The translations under genes and the position numbers were made by a program. Shown here piece after piece: positions 23,796 to 34,360 of a stretch of 63,869 nucleotides of DNA; position 1 is the first letter of the stretch; each line of letters starts with the position of its first letter. The notes beneath the pieces were generated by a model, which saw only the letters and a program-made list of their open reading frames with translations, made no database searches and had not been told where the DNA came from. The stretch comes from Beverwykella pulmonaria (lineage: Eukaryota; Ascomycota; Dothideomycetes; Pleosporales; Melanommataceae): assembly GCA_001599595.1 (NCBI GenBank), contig BCHH01000013.1, forward strand, positions 41,672-105,540, in the 5' to 3' direction.

Positions 23796-25256
23796 CTATC
23801 CGATCACACCAAAGCTACCGTAGGCGAGGTGGCGGACCCAGCCCACCATACACTGACGGCGTGTAAAAGGAGCCGGATCGCTCTGGATCTCCCATTTCAG
23901 ATTCAGCATGCTGGACCGCAATGCCCAGATGCGGCTAGGTCGCAAATCTCTCTCGTCGCGACATAGAATTGGGCGCCATTGAAGCGGCTCGTGGAGCTGC
24001 GTTCGACAATTTGGGCAAGCGTTACTGAAGGGAAGATCGCGATTCAGAACTGGCTTAAGGCAGTCCTTTCCAAAGGCGCATCGACACTTCAAAGGCCGAA
24101 CAGACTCTGACGCAGGGTGCTCGTCTTGGCATATGGTGCAAAAGGCAGGCTCGTCTCCCATGAGGCGTTCTGTGATGGCTCCAATCTTCACCGGCTCTCC
24201 AACGAGAGCGCGTTCCATACTTTGAAAGTGGCCGAAGACTGGGTCTTGCATGCGTGCAAATTCCTGTGCCACTAGGCTGTCGAGCACCTTCATATAGTTT
24301 GTGATCGATGTTGCTTGTAGCTGGCGCTTGTATGCTTTCAGGCTGCCCATTGGGCTGGCTCTCGTTATGCGGAAAAGGTAGTACTGGATACGCAAGGCCG
24401 TAGCGAGAGCGCTAAGCTTCAGTTCGAGACTTCCGAGGTATGGCAGGAGGAATGGAGCGCTCTCAACCAGCGCTTCATTGTGGCTGAAGACACGGCCTAG
24501 TCAGCTTAACATGTGCGCGCACGGGTCAGAACTTGCGTACTCGAGCATGAGAAAGTAAAACTCTAGTACCAATGAAGTCCACATCTTTCGCGGTTGTTGC
24601 TCAGCACATCGCACCAAGGTAGCAATAGTTTCCCCAGCATCTCTCATGCGGCGCCGCAGCATGTCCCAGCGAGACCGTATATGCTGAGGCGTGTGAGAGT
24701 GGAGTGAATCTCGCAGAAAGAAAAACAGCGGTTTGTCGAAATTTCTCAGTGGGCTGAGACGCTGCATCCAGACGTTGATTGGCACATACCTCTCCACGTC
24801 GCCCTCGGAGAGGGCTTTCGCATGAGCTTGGAGACGCTCGGATTCGATGATTGTTTGGCCAAATGAGGAGACATCTTTCATCGTAGCGTCGGCGAGGCGA
24901 GTGGCTTCATCGATTTCAAGAACTCGGAATCCGGGTGGAGGTTCTGGGAAGATAAACCTCGTGCCTACGTGGAAGTCGGGTACGGCATTGTGTGCAATGA
25001 CTCTAAGCGCAATTTCCAAATGAGGTGGAATGGCCTCCCAGCCTATAGGTGGGGATTGCTGACGGCTTGTGATCGGGGTCGGTACTGGAGGTGCTGGAAC
25101 CGTGGGTGTTCCGGGTCTGTCCATCTCGTAAAAGCTGGAGGCCTCCACTTGAGAGCCATCCGAGATTTCCACAGTCACCTCGACGGTGATACACATCGCG
25201 ATATCCGATGGGTCAGTGAGAGAGCGACGAGACGCTCCTACACGGCGGAGGGGCAT
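23796..25256 (-). CDS. RING-like zinc-finger protein C
   Basis: Two exons (24541-25256 and 23796-24483) joined across a 57-bp intron (GTACGC donor, TTCAG acceptor) give 467 residues in one frame. The N-terminal 250 residues are helical and unrecognised, with a Pro-rich stretch (PTVPAPPVPTPITS). A RING-like finger sits at about residues 354-405: FCTICQDEHPASESVRPLKC, then CAFGKDCLKPVL and CPNCRTQLHEP. Its central ligand segment (CRCAFGKDC) lacks the usual His after Cys, so the zinc site is atypical. Same strand as RING gene B and 515 bp from it; probably a diverged relative. Role as an E3 ligase is an inference. Confidence 0.75.
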
Positions 25257-26008
25257 GACTTCAACACGAATTGAGGTGTCGACGTGCCCGCAAGTGCAAT
25301 TAAAAGAATGAAGACGGTGGCCTCAGAAGGTTGGTGAGGGGCAATATGAGGGGCAATGTCGATGGTGATGTGAAAGATGATGAGAAGCATGATTGGATGA
25401 TTAGGAAGGCGTAAGGCAACTGACCACGTGAGGGGGGCATGCCTGAGAAGGCGCGCAGTACGCGACCATCAGCAGAGAAACACAAGGATAAAATTGCGTT
25501 CAGAAGTCGCAGGGATCACAAAGAACCGCTATAGAACCATGACAGTAATCATTATTGGGATGGCTCGAGAAGTCATACTTTAGCGCCCAGGTTAGTCGGC
25601 GATAAATTTAAATGGATGCGGAACAAAACTTAGACATACTATTTATGCCCATATAGTGTCTGCATACCTAAGTAAGGAGTATATGTACGTTCATAAATGT
25701 AGACGGGCTACATATGGCAGACTGCTGGAACCAATGCGCTCTTTCTCTATGTCAGTTATACGCTGCATATCTCCCAAAATGCCAAGATACTTCAAAGGAC
25801 ACGATTGGAATTAATTGGCAGTCTTAAGATACATGAAACCCGAAGATAGGAATGTTTGATTCGATAGTATAAAAGATCGGGTATCGCGGAATGATATATC
25901 AAATCAATGGTACATCAGCCACAAGTTCGAACTGCATCTATTTCTCGGCTCCACAAGCCTCTTCTTCCATCTAGGCGGATGAATCAGACCTTTCATAGCC
26001 AGTTTTTC
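25257..26008. other. Intergenic, no gene seen
   Basis: About 750 bp, AT-rich, no supported frame. Confidence 0.5.
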
Positions 26009-27055
26009 CTACTCTTTCTTAAGAACATCAACAATCCACCCAACAGCTTCTCTTCCTTCAGGGACACCATACGGCCAAGTAAGAACAAAGCAATGCATTT
26101 GTTTCTCCCAATGTAGCCATTCTCCTTGCACACCATTCTTTGCACACTTGTCTCTAAATATAACGCCGTCAGGACCTAAAATGTCGAATCCGCCTGTCAC
26201 TCCATGAACTCGAATTCCGCGCTTGGCGAGTAGGGAGACATCCGCATTGATTGGGGAAATTCTGCGGTCATTTAAGTCCCAATCACCTTGCCATGCTCGG
26301 GCCGTCTCTTTGATGAAAGGGGGTGTAAGAATCGGGTCATCGTGCGCTACCTTTTCGATGTCGGGATTGGAGCGCGTGAGGTCCGTTGACGGGCAAATCA
26401 CCATGATGGCTATGGGATGAGGCATGCGCTTTCGTTCTTCGTCGCCCATCTGAGTTGCCGCATCCTCTCTTAAGGCCTCGAGCACCAAGCAAAGAACGAT
26501 ATTGCCCCCTGCAGAATCACCAGCCAGGATGATCTTACCGCCCGCCCCATCAGCGGCCTCGAGTAGTGCCCGGTATAACCCAAGAAGCTTCGGAAACGAC
26601 GTAGGCGCAGCGTTCTTGGGCGCAAGAGGGTACGACACGAGTGATATGGAGGTGCCTTCCATCTGGCTAGCAAGCTTTGCGCATAGCTGCCAATGCTGGC
26701 TCGAGGGCGGGCTCTGCCATCCTCCGCCACAAAAGTAGTATATCCGCTTGCCAACCTGCTTCTTTGGTGTTGTTCCTGGGAGGATGTCGTAGATGTGAAT
26801 GCCGCAGATGGTGCGCTCGGAGACGGTGCAGGTTCTCAGTACGATCTTGTGGGGCTTCAGCTGGCTTGAGCCTTCCGGATGCTGCTTCTCGGGGCGGCCA
26901 AGATGATTGCGAAAGGGGCAGATGAGGACGTGGATGAAATGCGTGTAGAGCGAGCGCTTTTCGCGGTGCGTTATGCGGATCGATGAGCCTTTGTCGGAGA
27001 CAATTGGGCTTTCCTTCATGGAGGTGGACAAGCCGTCGAGCGTATCAGTGGCCAT
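26009..27055 (-). CDS. Alpha/beta hydrolase, hormone-sensitive-lipase-like esterase
   Basis: A single-exon 348-residue protein of the HSL-type esterase family. The nucleophile elbow is GDSAGGNIVLCLVLEA (Ser at about residue 180). The catalytic acid is probably the Asp in GGFDILGPDG and the His that of EKQMHCFVLTWPYG near the C-terminus. The oxyanion-hole motif, normally HGGG, here reads YFCGGGW, a Cys in place of His. No signal peptide is visible, so a cytosolic or membrane-associated enzyme is likely. Such enzymes hydrolyse short-chain esters and also occur in secondary-metabolite clusters, but the substrate cannot be told from sequence. Confidence 0.85.
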   Translation of the reverse strand: MATDTLDGLSTSMKESPIVSDKGSSIRITHREKRSLYTHFIHVLICPFRNHLGRPEKQHPEGSSQLKPHKIVLRTCTVSERTICGIHIYDILPGTTPKKQVGKRIYYFCGGGWQSPPSSQHWQLCAKLASQMEGTSISLVSYPLAPKNAAPTSFPKLLGLYRALLEAADGAGGKIILAGDSAGGNIVLCLVLEALREDAATQMGDEERKRMPHPIAIMVICPSTDLTRSNPDIEKVAHDDPILTPPFIKETARAWQGDWDLNDRRISPINADVSLLAKRGIRVHGVTGGFDILGPDGVIFRDKCAKNGVQGEWLHWEKQMHCFVLTWPYGVPEGREAVGWIVDVLKKE

Positions 27056-27604
27056 AATGGGTGCTGGAAGGGTCCAACTGAACGCAACGAAGGCTGGAGA
27101 AGAGAAGGGAGAGGAGTGTCCGCCATATTTATAAGATATCTACACGGAAGCAGCCACACTCGTGGTTTTCATTCGGACGGCCACTCTCGGAGTGTCTCTT
27201 GTGTGTGTGTGTAATTTCCATGACGTCGTTAGTGAAGTCTTGTCGTCAACGGCGTCCGGTAACTTGGAGGAAGACCTTAGCATAGAATGCGCAAAGAAGA
27301 CAAACGACATGGGATTCAATTGAATGACAGCCTGTTGAAAGCAATTGAGCAAGATGTGAGCCCAGGATTCAATTTCTCAAACATGGTATTGATATCGTCG
27401 TGATCCTGGTTGTACTGGTAGTCCAATATTTTGGCTAAATCGAATACCGTATTTCCCTGCGTGGCGCACGGCCCTGCGTGACGCACACTCAACACCATCC
27501 ATCCAACCCCTGAGTCGGTCCTCAATCACTTAATGGCATTACAGACTATAATTTTTCACCACCCGAATCTCAATTCTTGACTCTCCATTCTCCTGCGTAT
27601 GTGC
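27056..27604. other. Intergenic, no gene seen
   Basis: Promoter side of the esterase and 3' flank of the FunK1 gene. Contains a short GT microsatellite near 27200. Confidence 0.5.
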
Positions 27605-30243
27605 TTAAGAAGGTGACATTTCAGCCTCGAACTGGATCGAACGCTCGATAGTTTCAATACAGCGATCTAAGCAGGCGCTTTCGAATCCCTTCTTGGCTCC
27701 CTCTTCAGTTCCCTCTTTGATTCGCTTCACGAATCTCTTTTTAGATCCCTCTTCGTAGTCCATAGCATAGCGATTGTCCGAAAGTAGCTTTGCAAGATCA
27801 GCGAGGCAATAGAACAACGACTGATCCTTCGAATTATCTAAAGAATAGCGAGAATCATCCCACTCTTCATATTTGATGCATTCACATAAATGCCAAATAA
27901 TAGACTCTTTCGCTGCGCATACTGTGTCGATGCTCCCACCAGAGTCCATGATAGCTGTGACGTTACGTTCGGTCGCTCCAACACCAACTCTGGATAGTAG
28001 ATCAAGGGCACAGAGCCAGAAGATTGATTCGCAATCATGGACAGGTCGATGGAGACGCCGTTTGGAGCTAAGAAGCGAAGTTGCCATAAAAGCAACTGTA
28101 CCAGTTCTATCATTTGCTCCTGTAGGTTCATGTTCGATATTTGCCGCCATATCAAAATCGCAAACTTTTATCTTGTGCTGATCATCAATCCTGACGTTTC
28201 GATATGACACGTCTCTATGGATTATGTCTTTGTTGCAAATTGATTTGATGGCTGAGAAAGCGTTTTGCCAAATCAAGAATGCTGTTCGCAAGTCTTTCGA
28301 AGAAACAGCCTCGTTAAAGCTCCATTCGACCCAAGCAGTAACAACTTCTCTGTGTTCCCTGTTATCACAGCTTTGTGATGAACTGCCTTTGGGTCGTCTT
28401 GGATCGAATAGCATAGCTGCTTGATCTTGCTGGCCACGTTCCGTAGTCCCGGTGTGTTGATTAAAGCCGCGCAGCTCACTTTTGCCGTCCTCGTAGAGTT
28501 TTTCAATGATGGTTATCGGCTCTCCAGAAGGACTATCTCGCGCAAAAACTGTGGTGTCGTCGTCGTTCTTAACCTTAACAACACCGTAGACGACCATTTC
28601 TACCACACTAGATATGCCCTGAAGACTTTTAAGGTACTCTCCTTCATGTTTCCGACCTATTTGAACCCAGCTGCTCTTGTAACAGTAGTCCCAGTCTTTA
28701 TTTTCCTCTTCGTTAGGGTCGACGAGTTTTGCTTTAAAGACCGTTGTTGCGCGACTGACAAGGTGATCTCTTGGCGGACCTGCCACCTGGTCGTCGATAT
28801 ACAACTTTCGTCCACCCACAGTAACTACTTGAAACAGTCGGTTGTCGGAGCCAGGGTCAGACATGTGAATTGGCGCATTGTCTCCGGCAGGGTATCCAAG
28901 CCTTGCGGGCTCGTGACAAAACACTCCAAGCAAATACCGCATGAATGTACCAGTATCCTTCTCAATGTCTAGCGTTTCGCTTGCCATGAGACCNGAACGA
29001 TCAAAATGCAAAAGTTGCATCTCTGTCCCACAGTGTAAGAAACAGTAAACGTATCTGCGGCTCCATTGATAGCGAAGCACCTCAGCGGCTTTCAAAGCGC
29101 AGTCGATATACACCTCTCCATTGGCCCGAGCCGTGGAATTGCGTTTGCATTCCCAGAACAAGTCAAGGCATTCCCAGACTGGGTTCGTGAATTCCATTAT
29201 GAGAGATGGATCATCTTTCATCTTATTAGGTTTCCAACTGCTGGGGGGAGGCAATATTGTCCTTGGCCTGGCGAATTGGACGTAGCTTTGTTTAGCTTTG
29301 CGCTTGCGCCCATCGTATACATTGTTGACAACCGCGCTCATCAGATCAGGCTTCAATTCTCTTTGCCTGTCTGTGCTCCCACAATTGCCATGTAGCCATT
29401 TAGCATGGGTATTCCAGGTTGTCATTGTTTGGTTCCCCTGGTGCGATATCCTCACACGACCCAAACGGGGATTCTCGATTTTCAGTTCCTCCTTAGTTTC
29501 TTGCATCTGCTTGAGCTCCTCTAGAACTTTCAACTTGACGACGCATTGTACAAGTTTCTTGAATTCCTCCTCGTTCGATTTGGATGAAAATGGATCACCT
29601 GTGCACGAGTTCTTGAACTCTGTCCACTCATCCTTATTGCGAAGATTGGATATATCCTCCGAAGTAACGTCTGGAACACCTTTCAGGAACGTAGCCCACA
29701 GCGTCGACGACGTATACGACCGGCAGGTGAGGTCAGCGATCATGGGAAACCGGCGAGCTCGAACCTTATCGATCATTTTTGAGCCAGAAATTACGTTGAC
29801 TGGTGTCGCGTGGGTTTGGGTGGGGTTTGGGGCCGCTTTTGCTGGCGTAACCTATACATTCAGTCGTGTTGTTCACAAAGAGCGACAGGTGGTCTTACAG
29901 GCACAGGTGGTTGTCCTTCAATCGGTTCTTCTGGCTGTCCTTTAGTCGGTTCTGCTGTCTCATTCGGGTTGTCGTTGCCACTGTTTAGATTGCTGCTATG
30001 TGGCGGCAAAGCCGACAGCGACAACCCGCTGACTGTGTCGCCGCTACCGCCGTGGGGGTGGCTATGGGGGTGGCTCTCCCTGTCGCTGGGCGGGGTGCTG
30101 TACTTTGGTGCTAGCCTCACTGGCAGGCCCTGTTTTTTTGTACGTACATGCATTGCACAGAGGTGTTCTCCGAATCGAGCATGGTTCTTGCACCCTTCCC
30201 CCTTTTGGTTCTGGGCAATGCATCTCTTCTCTGCTGTCAGCAT
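27605..30243 (-). CDS. FunK1-type protein kinase with N-terminal Cys/His motif
   Basis: Two exons (29899-30243 and 27605-29851) joined across a 47-bp intron give 863 residues. The N-terminus has a compact zinc-ligand-like motif (KRCIAQNQKGEGCKNHARFG then HLCAMH), followed by a Pro-rich linker. The rest is the large fungal FunK1 kinase domain: an N-terminal region with EVLRYQWSRRYVYCFLHCG, and a C-lobe with IIHRDVSYRNVRI (catalytic Asp, about residue 658) and KVCDFDMA (metal-binding Asp, about residue 680). The last segment is GTVAFMATSLL. The DFG glycine is replaced by Asp, common in FunK1. Substrates are unknown; the family is expanded in ascomycetes and basidiomycetes. An undetermined base (n) lies at 28994 in a DR(x)G segment. 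Start chosen at MLTAEKRC because the frame upstream looks non-coding. Confidence 0.85.
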
Positions 30244-30670
30244 GATCGGTGCGCTAGAGAAGTATAATGCAGTAGTATGCTCACCGCCATGGCAATAGTA
30301 ACCAATAGAATCGCACCGATGCTGGATGTTCCGCGACTCGTAAGTCTTTTGCCGGGATTGTGCGTTGGTGCCCGAACGATGTGCCTGTAGGTTGAATGAG
30401 CAGTGAAAATATCTAAAGAAGGACAATTTGTGCGATGGTATGTGTACGTGTAGAGAAAAAAATGAAGGTACTTTCATAAAACTGTTGATGTGGGTCACGT
30501 GATTACGCATGCCTAATAAGCGAGCCAATGGGCGGGCTAGCAGTGACATGCAACATGCGTCATGCGCTATGTGGTTGTTGTCATGTGATTTCTTATCGTC
30601 AGTAGATAGTTACCCCGATCTGTGATACAGGCGGCAAACGCAAACCAAAGAGCGGTTTGTTTTCAAGATG
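30244..30670. other. Intergenic, no gene seen
   Basis: Upstream of the FunK1 gene; nothing recognised. Confidence 0.5.
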
Positions 30671-30890
30671 GAACGGAGCACCCAAATAGTATTAGCCTAG
30701 CCAACCAAAGGGAACTTTCACGTCAGGCTGGCTAGGCTAAGCTATATAGGGACAGGACAGTGAATATCTGGCTCCGTGCCGCACAATTGTGACCCTCAAG
30801 AGAATGGCACACCTAAATAGTACTAGCTTGGACAACTGAGGGAATTTCCACTTCTAGTTGTCTGAGCTAAGCCGTATATGGATATCTAGC
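30671..30890. repeat. Two diverged hairpin-forming repeats in tandem
   Basis: Each unit has a pair of inverted arms. Unit 1: TTAGCCTAGCCAACC at 30692-30706 pairs with 30726-30740 (14 of 15). Unit 2: 30824-30837 pairs with 30856-30869 (12 of 14). The flanks of the units are also alike (caaatagta before, tatctggctccg or tatctagctccg after). Probably decayed miniature or foldback transposable elements. Confidence 0.6.
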
Positions 30891-31566
30891 TCCGAGCTGG
30901 CCTGTTGGGATATCACATAATGCGTATGGGTTCTGGCCAGTGGTGGTAACTAGTCGTGACATACGCCACATTGCGAGTATATGTCGTCATATAATTCGCG
31001 GGGACATCCAAAACAGCAAGAAATCAATTTTTGGAAAACCCCATCACAAAAACATCAAAACACTCCTGCTAGTGGCCGCAACAGTCCTGCGGCCGCGGCA
31101 GGGACAGACCGACAGAATCTGCGAGCAAGCTACACAACATCAGGAATTTGGTTAAATTTTCCAAACCATGGTTACCAGACAAACCAGACAAACCATACAA
31201 ACCATAGAAATTATAAATAGTTTAATATTTAATATAGTTAGAACCTTTTTGTTATAAACATGTCTCAAATCATTTAACTTTAGATGCCGATCTTAGGGTC
31301 CATTGGCTTAGAAGGCAATGCTGGAGAAGAATACGACCTCGGAGACGTATTACTCTAGCATACTTGTGTCTGGAAGTGACCACCTTATCACTGCGAGCCT
31401 CACTTGAGCTTCCTAGGTTCTATTGTACTATCACCCTACCTTACCACCTGACGTCACCTTCCGGCTCTCCTTCTCATCCTCTCCCATCTAGTGTACTGCC
31501 ACCCTTAAGAGTGGGTTGGTATAGGATCTCTGTCGGGCATCTTCTATGTATTGTGAGAGCAGTACT
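30891..31566. other. Intergenic, simple repeat
   Basis: Contains an aaaccagac/aaaccatac low-complexity run at about 31175-31207. No supported gene. Confidence 0.5.
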
Positions 31567-31667
31567 GGCAGGGAACAGAACAAAGGGATGGATCAGAAGT
31601 AAACAGGCTTGATTCATCAGAGTCGAGACGAATCCTTGAGGATGCTCAGAGGATTCGGAGAAACTAT
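31567..31667 (-). repeat. Dispersed 101-bp repeat, copy B
   Basis: Inverted partner of 17-117, 99 of 101 positions identical by eye. Confidence 0.8.
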
Positions 31668-32022
31668 ACCGGTACGGCCTGACGCGCCAAGACTCTACGG
31701 CCGATCCGTTCAAGGGCTTACTTTAGCCCTGACTGCTCCTGGATTCCGTTGCGTGCTATTTTGTTTACGCAACGTACACATGGATTGTCTGTACGTTCGT
31801 TTGCTTTGGCGGACGCGATGCTGTCGTCTTTGATTGACGGCATAGTTTGTTGGAGGCTGATGGTGATAGACTACCAGCAAACGATGATTGAAGATACCTA
31901 CGTCCACCCCTGGTAACTGTAAGAACTAAGAAACCAAGAGGATTTAACATTCTGACTTGAGCAGATGCAGTGTTGCCGCTGTATTCTCTGGGAATTGTCT
32001 AGATGGCAACGGAGCGGTCAAA

Positions 32023-32217
32023 ATGGAGCCTGGTCAGATGTTTGAATGGCGCAAGGAGCACGGCCTTACTAGACATATCCAATGTTCTGATATAGGTTGC
32101 ATCCCGGGCATGGATGACGGTATGTGCGAGTCTATGGGATGCGGCCCCTGTGGTGTCCCACGACCGCCACCAGGTCCGATGCCGCCGCCTCCAGCACCAC
32201 CCCGTTGTTTCGAGTAA
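32023..32217 (+). CDS. Possible small Cys/Pro-rich protein
   Basis: A 64-codon frame starting MEPGQMFEWRKEHG with a good start context (aaaATGg). Its second half has six Cys residues in a patterned run (IQCSDIGCIPGMDDGMCESM, GCGPCG) and ends in a Pro-rich tail. No signal peptide is visible. The frame stays open upstream to a TTG at 31957, so an earlier exon is possible, but I could not find a splice that keeps it open. No family recognised; could be spurious. Confidence 0.3.
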   Translation: MEPGQMFEWRKEHGLTRHIQCSDIGCIPGMDDGMCESMGCGPCGVPRPPPGPMPPPPAPPRCFE

Positions 32218-32423
32218 AGTAGTGTGACTGTTAGAACTACACACTGCTTAGAGATTGCGTTATACTTTTAGAGAAATAGTGCTAGAGTTTGATATCCGTT
32301 TTTTGTAGTCAATCGCTATTCAATTTTTTTACCGTCTTTAAGAATATACATGGTTATATTACAGGATAGACTTTCATCATAGACTTTGCAACGTAGGAAT
32401 ACATCACGGAGAGCAAATTATAT

Positions 32424-33574
32424 CTATAGGCCTTCTGCATCTATAATGCCTTTATCCCAAAGAGTGATCTGGTGTAGTTCATCTCCTGCTTTTGACGCAA
32501 TTGCCACTTTGCCTTCTCCTCCAACAAGGTGCCAGATGGCCAGACTGACAACACGATGCTCTGAAATCAGCATATTACTTTCCTTATCCCAGAATTTCAC
32601 AAGACCATCCCGAAAGCCACCAGTTATCATATAAAGATTGGTCCAGGTCATCCCACGGATTGCATTCGTACGGCCAGAGATCGGTGGGTGTGCAGGGTCT
32701 ATAGCGTGGAGGAGGGAGCCATCTTCCCAGCTCCACGTACGAACGGTCCCGTCCGCTGAAGCAGAGACAAGGTTACCGTTGCGGTTCTCGAGTTGATTCG
32801 CAACCCAGGTGTGGCCATGGCAAGTCGCAACGCAAGCACTATAATAGTTAGCAACTTCTACCGTCTCTATATACAAACATCACTAACCCATCTTCAATCC
32901 TCCAGATTTTGATGTCGCCCCCGCCGCAAGTAACTGCCATCAACGTCTTGTTGTCGTTAAACCCGAATATGTGTGGGTATGGAACATGACCTTCTAGTTG
33001 GTGAAGTTGGTTCCCTGTCGCAAGGTCCCAGATACGTACAGTCTGATCGATAGAACTTGAGATTAGTCGATTGCCAATAGTTTCCAGGCGTTTTATGGCT
33101 CTTGAGTGGCGATCCAGCTTATGTAAGCATGAACCAGAGGCAACATCCCAGACATGTATTGTATGCGTGCCGTTACCAGTCCCAGTAATTATTGTTGAAT
33201 TATCTGGCATCCGTACTGTACAAATATAATCGCCATGCCCGGGAAATTCTTTCAGCTTGACCCTACAACCAGATTAGTATACTGGCCTTCTTACTACGCA
33301 AGGTGAAAGATTACCCGTTTTCAGCATTCCATAGCCTTGCTATCCCATCATCGTTTCCTGTCACGATAAATGAACCATTCCAGTCTATATCCAGCGTGGT
33401 TCCTGCTTCAATAATCTTTTTGTGTGGATCGTTTTCAAGATTGTGATGGTTGCAGGCGATTTCCAAAATAACGACAGTTCCAGGGTGGGTTGCAGCAACC
33501 ACATAGCGTGGCGTGATAAATAAGTGAGTAATTGATGTAGGGCAGGATATTTGATAAGAGGCTTGGGGACTCAT
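32424..33574 (-). CDS. WD40-repeat protein
   Basis: Exons 33315-33574, 32888-33262 and 32424-32838 join across 52- and 49-bp introns to 349 residues in one frame. At least five WD40 blades are readable by their WD or equivalent endings: IVTGNDDGIARLWNAENG, GTHTIHVWDVASGSCLHKL, ISSSIDQTVRIWDLATGN, LVSASADGTVRTWSWEDGS and ITGGFRDGLVKFWDKES. The protein is a propeller and nothing else, with no catalytic domain or targeting signal, so it probably acts as a scaffold in a complex. I cannot assign it to a named orthologous group. Confidence 0.85.
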
Positions 33575-34360
33575 AATGCTGTAAGAAAACGGCGGAAATA
33601 GAAAGAGTTATTGATGTGCCCCTGGCAGTGTAGACTAAAGTAGACTAAGCAATGCAAACAAATAGAAAACGGAACAGAAGAGGAGAAGGTAGGGTTTTTA
33701 AGTATGCGGGGTGAAGCGGCACAGCAAGGCGGCAAACGGGACTTAGCTGAAAAACCAAAAAGATAGTGGTCCATGCGCTCGAGCAGCTCGGCTTTGTAAG
33801 GCCGGTTCAGACCTGTACATGTGGTAAGGCTGGTACCGGGCCTGTACGGAGGCAGTATTGCTGTGATGTCATGTGATTTAGCCTATTAGTGTTCCGCCAC
33901 ACTACGGGGCAGAATCGGCTCACGGCTCTAGATATCTCGCTTTAGATGCATTTCTTTGGTATGGTTTGAGTCATGTTTTCTTATATGCTTACTAACAATG
34001 CATTAAATATACATAAAGCAGAGGCTTATCGCCTCTATTGTCGCTATCAGGGCCGCTTTGAGCGCTTGAGCTTCGATCTGGAGGACTTCGAGGTTCGTAG
34101 ATCAAGTTGTGATAGTCATTGCACTTGTAAATCTTCCCCCCGGAAGGTTCAACAAGCTGGGGATTCCTACGCGATCGGGATAAAGTGTGGAGGCTAAGAT
34201 ATTGTCGGTCTCATCAACGATTGGAAGGCCAGTAGTAGATGTGCATCGCATAGAGTCGATGCCCCGTTATTGGCCGGAACCAACGTACTTGCAACCAGTT
34301 CGGTTTCAGTGGCATTGAGGCGCTTACTTGTTTTCCTCCAGATCTTCGTACGAAATGTGA
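33575..34360. other. Intergenic, no supported gene
   Basis: A 74-codon plus frame at 33973-34197 has no support. The region is the promoter side of the WD40 gene. Confidence 0.4.
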
